From Caballeronia zhejiangensis (GTDB lineage Bacteria > Pseudomonadota > Gammaproteobacteria > Burkholderiales > Burkholderiaceae): a DNA stretch of 63,637 nt. Under the pieces are notes generated by a model, which had not been told where the DNA came from, made no database searches, and saw nothing but the letters and a program-made list of their open reading frames with translations. How positions within the stretch are numbered: position 1 is the first letter of the stretch; every line of letters starts with the position of its first letter. The position numbers were made by a program, and so were the translations under genes. Below are positions 60,278 to 63,637 of this stretch, piece after piece. The stretch lies in assembly GCF_000698575.1 (NCBI RefSeq), contig NZ_JFHD01000038.1, positions 1-63,637 of the forward strand, read 5' to 3'.

Positions 60278-61285
60278 TTACAGCGACTCAAGGAACTGGA
60301 GGATGCGGTCCGGTGGTCGATAACGACGGTTCTTCACTTCCGGTGGCTGAATCCTGCTCAACGCTCGCTGCTTCATCGTGAGATCGGCCTCCATATAGCA
60401 GTGTGTTGTCGATGGGCTTTCGTGTCCCAGCCACAAGGCGATGACCGAGAGGTCGACGCCTGATTGAAGTAGATGCATGGCAGTCGCGTGACGAACCAGA
60501 TGCGGAGAAACACGTCGTTTGGCGAGTTGAGGACATTGGTCCTTCGCGCGCGTTACGGCAATTCTCATTCGATCGGCGACATTGGAGCGTGTCATCGCGT
60601 TTCCCGATCGATTTGGAAAGAGCCTCTGACTTGATGCATCCTGGATCTGCGGCAACCACCCCTTGATGAGCCTGGCCGTGGATCGCCATAAAGGCACCGT
60701 TCGTTCCTTGCGTCCTTTGCCAACAATATGAACGAAGGGTGATGTACCCAGCACGACATCACTGATGCGTAGTGCCAACATCTCCGAGACGCGCGCCCCC
60801 GTGTTATACATCGTTGCCAGCAGAACCCTGTCGCGTTGACCCGACCAGGTGTCTGGGTCAGGTGCCGTCAACAGTTGCTGAATCTCTTCACGTGACAGGA
60901 ATCCGACCATAGGTTTATCGCACCGCTTCATCGGCACGGAGAGTGCGCGCTGTATAACGGCCAACGACGCGACGTCACGGTGTGCCGCGTACTTCAAGAA
61001 CGAGCGCAACGCTGCGAGTCGAACGTTGCGGGTCCGCGTGCTGTTGCGCCGCTCAACCTCGAGATGTCGCAGAAACGCCAAGATTAGCGGCGCATCCATG
61101 TCCGACATCTTCAGATCAGTTGGGCACCTGCCAAGGCGATCTGATGCGAACTGAAGAAACAGACGAAACGAATCGCGGTAGCTCGATATCGTCTCCGGGC
61201 TCACCGCGCGTTGCTGCATCAACCGTTCGACGAAGAAGTCCTGCAGGAGCGTCGCGAAGGAAGGAACTAGGCAGGCTTTAGTCAT
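60278..61285 (-). CDS. RIT tyrosine recombinase, third gene
   Basis: Tyrosine recombinase of 335 residues from the ATG at 61285 (MTKACLVPSF), which overlaps the stop of the middle gene by eight bases; the frame is open to 61312. It has a SAM-like N-terminal DNA-binding domain and a catalytic domain with Arg in TGARVSEMLAL, His-x-x-Arg in SPHLVRHATA, His in WLGHESPSTT and the nucleophile Tyr in HCYMEADL. All catalytic residues are present. Confidence 0.92.
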   Translation of the reverse strand: MTKACLVPSFATLLQDFFVERLMQQRAVSPETISSYRDSFRLFLQFASDRLGRCPTDLKMSDMDAPLILAFLRHLEVERRNSTRTRNVRLAALRSFLKYAAHRDVASLAVIQRALSVPMKRCDKPMVGFLSREEIQQLLTAPDPDTWSGQRDRVLLATMYNTGARVSEMLALRISDVVLGTSPFVHIVGKGRKERTVPLWRSTARLIKGWLPQIQDASSQRLFPNRSGNAMTRSNVADRMRIAVTRAKDQCPQLAKRRVSPHLVRHATAMHLLQSGVDLSVIALWLGHESPSTTHCYMEADLTMKQRALSRIQPPEVKNRRYRPPDRILQFLESL

Positions 61286-62240
61286 GACGTACCCCTTCGG
61301 CAAAGCACGCAAATTTCCGGCTCACGATTTCCATGAGATCGGGAACCGCAGTCAGATACCAGTAGGTATCGCTCGGCTTCACGTGCCCCAGATATGTCGA
61401 CAGCGCAATCATCCGGTTGTCGACGTTCACGCCGTCCCGATACCACTTGAGGATGCACCGGCACACGAACGTGTGGCGAAGATCATGGATTCGAGGCAAC
61501 GCGTGGTCACCCCGAGAAGTCCACCCGAGTTGCTCGCGAAGGCGACCGAACACCCAGTGCACCGTTCGGGCCTGCAACTTCCTTCCATCAAGATTCACAA
61601 AGAACGAATCGCACGGCTCTGCGGCGACGACCAGCGCACGGCGAGCAGCGTAACGCTTCATGGCCAGAGTTACGGTAGGATGCATCGGAATAAGGCGCGA
61701 CTTGTGAAACTTCGTCTCGCGCACCGTGAGCGTCCCCTCAGCAAGGTTCACGTCGTCTCGAGAGAGATTGATGGCTTCCGAGATACGCAAGCCGGTTGCC
61801 GCGATCAAACCAAACAGCGCTTCATATGTAAGCGGTCTTATCGAACCGACGGGTAACATCGCCGCCGACGCCGTGAGGAGTTCGCCGAGTTCCCGCTCCG
61901 TGTAGATGTGCGGCGCCAGACGACGATGGGCCCGCCCGCACAAGTCGCGTCGCGGAACAACCGTATCGGGATAGAACTGCCTGAGGTACTTCGCGAAGGG
62001 GCGCACTACCTCGATCCGACGCGCCCAGGTGATGGACCTTTGGCTTGGTGTCGAGTGTGCCCAGGCAAGGGCCATACTTTCGGTGATCGGACCGCGATCG
62101 TGCGCCGTATCCGCGAAGCGGGCGAAGTTCATCAGCACCTGCCCCGAGATCGCAAGGTCGAAGCCGAGACAGCGTCGCTCTGCGAGATACGTTTCCACCA
62201 GCGATACCATTGTGTGTGCCGATTTGACGGGACGTTTCAT
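61278..62240 (-). CDS. RIT tyrosine recombinase, middle gene
   Basis: Tyrosine recombinase of 320 residues whose ATG overlaps the stop of the first gene by four bases. Catalytic residues: Arg in TGLRISEAINL, His-x-x-Arg in IHDLRHTFVCR, His in YLGHVKPSDT and Tyr in TYWYLTAV. Translational coupling through the whole trio suggests that the three proteins act as one complex. Confidence 0.92.
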   Translation of the reverse strand: MKRPVKSAHTMVSLVETYLAERRCLGFDLAISGQVLMNFARFADTAHDRGPITESMALAWAHSTPSQRSITWARRIEVVRPFAKYLRQFYPDTVVPRRDLCGRAHRRLAPHIYTERELGELLTASAAMLPVGSIRPLTYEALFGLIAATGLRISEAINLSRDDVNLAEGTLTVRETKFHKSRLIPMHPTVTLAMKRYAARRALVVAAEPCDSFFVNLDGRKLQARTVHWVFGRLREQLGWTSRGDHALPRIHDLRHTFVCRCILKWYRDGVNVDNRMIALSTYLGHVKPSDTYWYLTAVPDLMEIVSRKFACFAEGVRHD

Positions 62241-63496
62241 GATTCGCTCCCCGGCCAGGGAAGCGCCACGGCCTCCAGGCTTCGCAGGTCGATCTTCGTG
62301 TAGATCGCGGTGGTGTCGATGCTCTGATGGCGCATTACGTCAGCCACTTCCTTCAACGACGAGCCGGAACGAAGCAGCCGTCGGGCCACGCTGTGCCTCA
62401 GAAGATGGGTTCCAGATTGTTTAGTCCAGCCGCAGCGAACATATGCGGCATGCACGGCCTGATGGACGCGCCCGGTTCCCAACGGAACGTCGGCGGGTGC
62501 GTAATGCCGGACAAAGAGAGCACGGGAGGTCGCCGTCTTCCTTCGGGCTAACCGGATATAGTCGGCGATCGCACGACCTGTTGGCTCGGGCAACGGAATG
62601 ACGTAGCCCCGTCGCGATTTGGTGCGACGGATTTGCAGCGTGCCTTCGCGCCAGTTTAAATCGTCGAGTTGGATTTGCACGACTTCCGCAGCCCGCAACC
62701 CGAGATCAGCCAGACAGCGCGCCATTGCGTAATCACGTAAGCTGGACGCAGTCGCGAGATCGAAGGACTTCAGGAACTGCTCAATCGCTGCATCCGAAAG
62801 CGTTTCAGGCAGCGCCGCCAACCTCCATCCAGCCACGTTCGGTACTGCCGCGATCAGGTCTTCGACCTGATCGTTATATTGCATGGTCCTGAATCGCAGA
62901 TAACTGCGCAACGTCACGCCCGCTACGTGAGCGGCTCCAGCATTGCACCCGTCAGGGTAGCGCGTAACGAAACGACGGATATCCCGAATCGTTAGCTGCT
63001 CCATGTCGATGTGTTTGCGACCAAAGCGCTGACGCAAGAAATCGCGAATGATTCGACCACGCTGATATCGCGTGCATTCGGCTAGGCCGCAAACGTCCTT
63101 GAGGTGGTCAGTAAAGCCACACACCTCCTGTTGCACCGAATCCGGTTCTGCCTGCAGAAACCGAGGGACATTGCACGCGCCCAACACGACCAGCAAATGC
63201 CGAAGTGCAGCACTCACGTCTGTCCGACACCTCGGAATCGGATCTGGGCAGGTACATCGCCGCAAATGGTCGTTCACGAACCTGAAGACAAGTCGATCGT
63301 CGACACTTGCTACGGCTATACGGTGTGTTGTAAGCCAATATGCAAAGTGCGCGGCGCACCTCACGTAGCGGTTGACGGTGCCGGCCGCGTAGCCGGCATC
63401 AACAAGATATTCGCAGTAGCGCTCTGCGAAAGGAGAAAGGACGCTGCGCCACAACCACGCCTGAGGCTGCGGTCGAAGAGGAACCAAGCCGATCAT
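62237..63496 (-). CDS. RIT tyrosine recombinase, first gene
   Basis: Tyrosine recombinase of 419 residues. The ATG at 63496 has AGGAG at good spacing; the frame is open upstream to 63592. Catalytic residues: Arg in LGLRAAEVVQI, His-x-x-Arg in GTHLLRHSVARR, His in VMRHQSIDTT and Tyr in AIYTKIDL. It is the longest of the three, with an extended N-terminal region of about 80 residues before the core-binding domain. It lies nearest the right terminal repeat, which probably carries the promoter. Confidence 0.92.
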   Translation of the reverse strand: MIGLVPLRPQPQAWLWRSVLSPFAERYCEYLVDAGYAAGTVNRYVRCAAHFAYWLTTHRIAVASVDDRLVFRFVNDHLRRCTCPDPIPRCRTDVSAALRHLLVVLGACNVPRFLQAEPDSVQQEVCGFTDHLKDVCGLAECTRYQRGRIIRDFLRQRFGRKHIDMEQLTIRDIRRFVTRYPDGCNAGAAHVAGVTLRSYLRFRTMQYNDQVEDLIAAVPNVAGWRLAALPETLSDAAIEQFLKSFDLATASSLRDYAMARCLADLGLRAAEVVQIQLDDLNWREGTLQIRRTKSRRGYVIPLPEPTGRAIADYIRLARRKTATSRALFVRHYAPADVPLGTGRVHQAVHAAYVRCGWTKQSGTHLLRHSVARRLLRSGSSLKEVADVMRHQSIDTTAIYTKIDLRSLEAVALPWPGSES

Positions 63497-63620
63497 GATG
63501 ATTCTCCTGAATGTGTAACAACCCAAACAGGAAAGCATCTTTTTTATGTGCAGTTTGCTGCACGCCACAGATCCCTGCAAGGCGCGTCGCACTGGCGCGC
63601 GTGACGAGCCGTACGATGCA

Positions 63621-63637
63621 AACTCCGCATAATTTGC
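63621..63637. repeat. Right terminal inverted repeat of the RIT element
   Basis: AACTCCGCATAATTTGC, the exact reverse complement of 60186-60202. It ends at the last base of the window. Confidence 0.9.

Larger units (their letters stand above)
60186..63637 (-). mobile_element. RIT element: three tyrosine recombinases between perfect 17-bp inverted repeats
   Basis: GCAAATTATGCGGAGTT at 60186-60202 is repeated as its exact reverse complement at 63621-63637, the last bases of the window. Between them lie three overlapping tyrosine recombinase genes on the minus strand, the defining layout of recombinase-in-trio elements. All three frames look intact. It inserted into an IS66 transposase gene. 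The element may extend beyond the window, since the left side has a further palindrome outside the repeat. Confidence 0.85.

Noticed and set aside
1..63637. CRISPR arrays, tRNA and rRNA genes
   Set aside because: No regularly spaced repeats and no cloverleaf or rRNA-like stretch were noticed on either strand. A covariance-model scan would be needed to exclude small RNAs.

Overview
The window looks like an accessory, catabolic region of a Burkholderia-type betaproteobacterium (Burkholderia, Paraburkholderia or Caballeronia). The reasons are the 'MTFKPKL...QSSVTLYG' type porin, the Burkholderia-style chemoreceptors, a NodT-type outer-membrane lipoprotein, Kup, a pirin, many LysR/IclR/AraC/MarR/TetR regulators, and a complete para-nitrophenol cluster in the order pnpA-B-A1-C-D-E-F-G. 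From memory, unchecked, that order matches the pnpABA1CDEFG cluster described in Burkholderia sp. SJ98. No rRNA, tRNA or CRISPR array was seen.

Layout. 0.9-5.9 kb: a methyl-accepting chemotaxis protein, a small unknown protein and a membrane PAS-PAS-GGDEF-EAL protein. 6.1-11.9 kb: a scrap heap with a LysR tail, the 5' end of a LivK-like binding protein, and a wrecked bufferin (metal-response) locus in which bufA is intact, bufB is a relic and bufC is a fragment. That locus is split by an IS3-family element carrying a nested IS21-family element. Next comes a small IS21 deletion derivative whose istA start is fused in frame to the istB end. 12.3-24 kb: a GlcG/HbpS-like protein and the nitrophenol pathway, ending with a Rieske-type protein and a dodecin. 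Three GTT-N11-AAC boxes sit upstream of pnpA, pnpB and pnpC.

24-40.9 kb: a porin, an aromatic-acid-type MFS importer, an IclR regulator divergent from a tripartite EmrB/EmrA/OprM-like efflux operon, the Kup potassium transporter, TetR, an HPP-CBS membrane protein, LysR, a glutathione S-transferase and a TrmB-type regulator. 41-42.7 kb: a shortened IS66 element that kept its ends and an imperfect target duplication but lost most of tnpC, and holds an unrelated small ORF. 42.8-46.6 kb: MarR, a dCache chemoreceptor and a pirin. 47.2-50.2 kb: an aldoxime-to-nitrile-to-acid cluster with a truncated MHS transporter, an intact nitrilase and a frameshifted aldoxime dehydratase. 50.6-51.5 kb: LpxO.

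51.6-57.6 kb, all on the minus strand, holds the least explained group: an alpha/beta hydrolase coupled to an 804-residue protein that joins a CHAT-like domain without its catalytic His and Cys to a transglutaminase-like domain with its Cys and His, plus a NodB-like protein, a Cys-pair protein and a small secreted protein. 58-63.6 kb: an AraC regulator and a short-chain dehydrogenase cut by an IS66 element, which is itself cut by a three-recombinase (RIT) element with perfect 17-bp terminal inverted repeats. The right repeat ends exactly at the end of the window.

How the parts work together: the pnp genes would convert 4-nitrophenol through benzoquinone and hydroquinone (or hydroxyquinol) to maleylacetate and beta-ketoadipate. 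The nearby porin, MFS importer and efflux pump are plausible but unproven partners for uptake and tolerance. Start codons, domain limits and residue numbers were read by eye.
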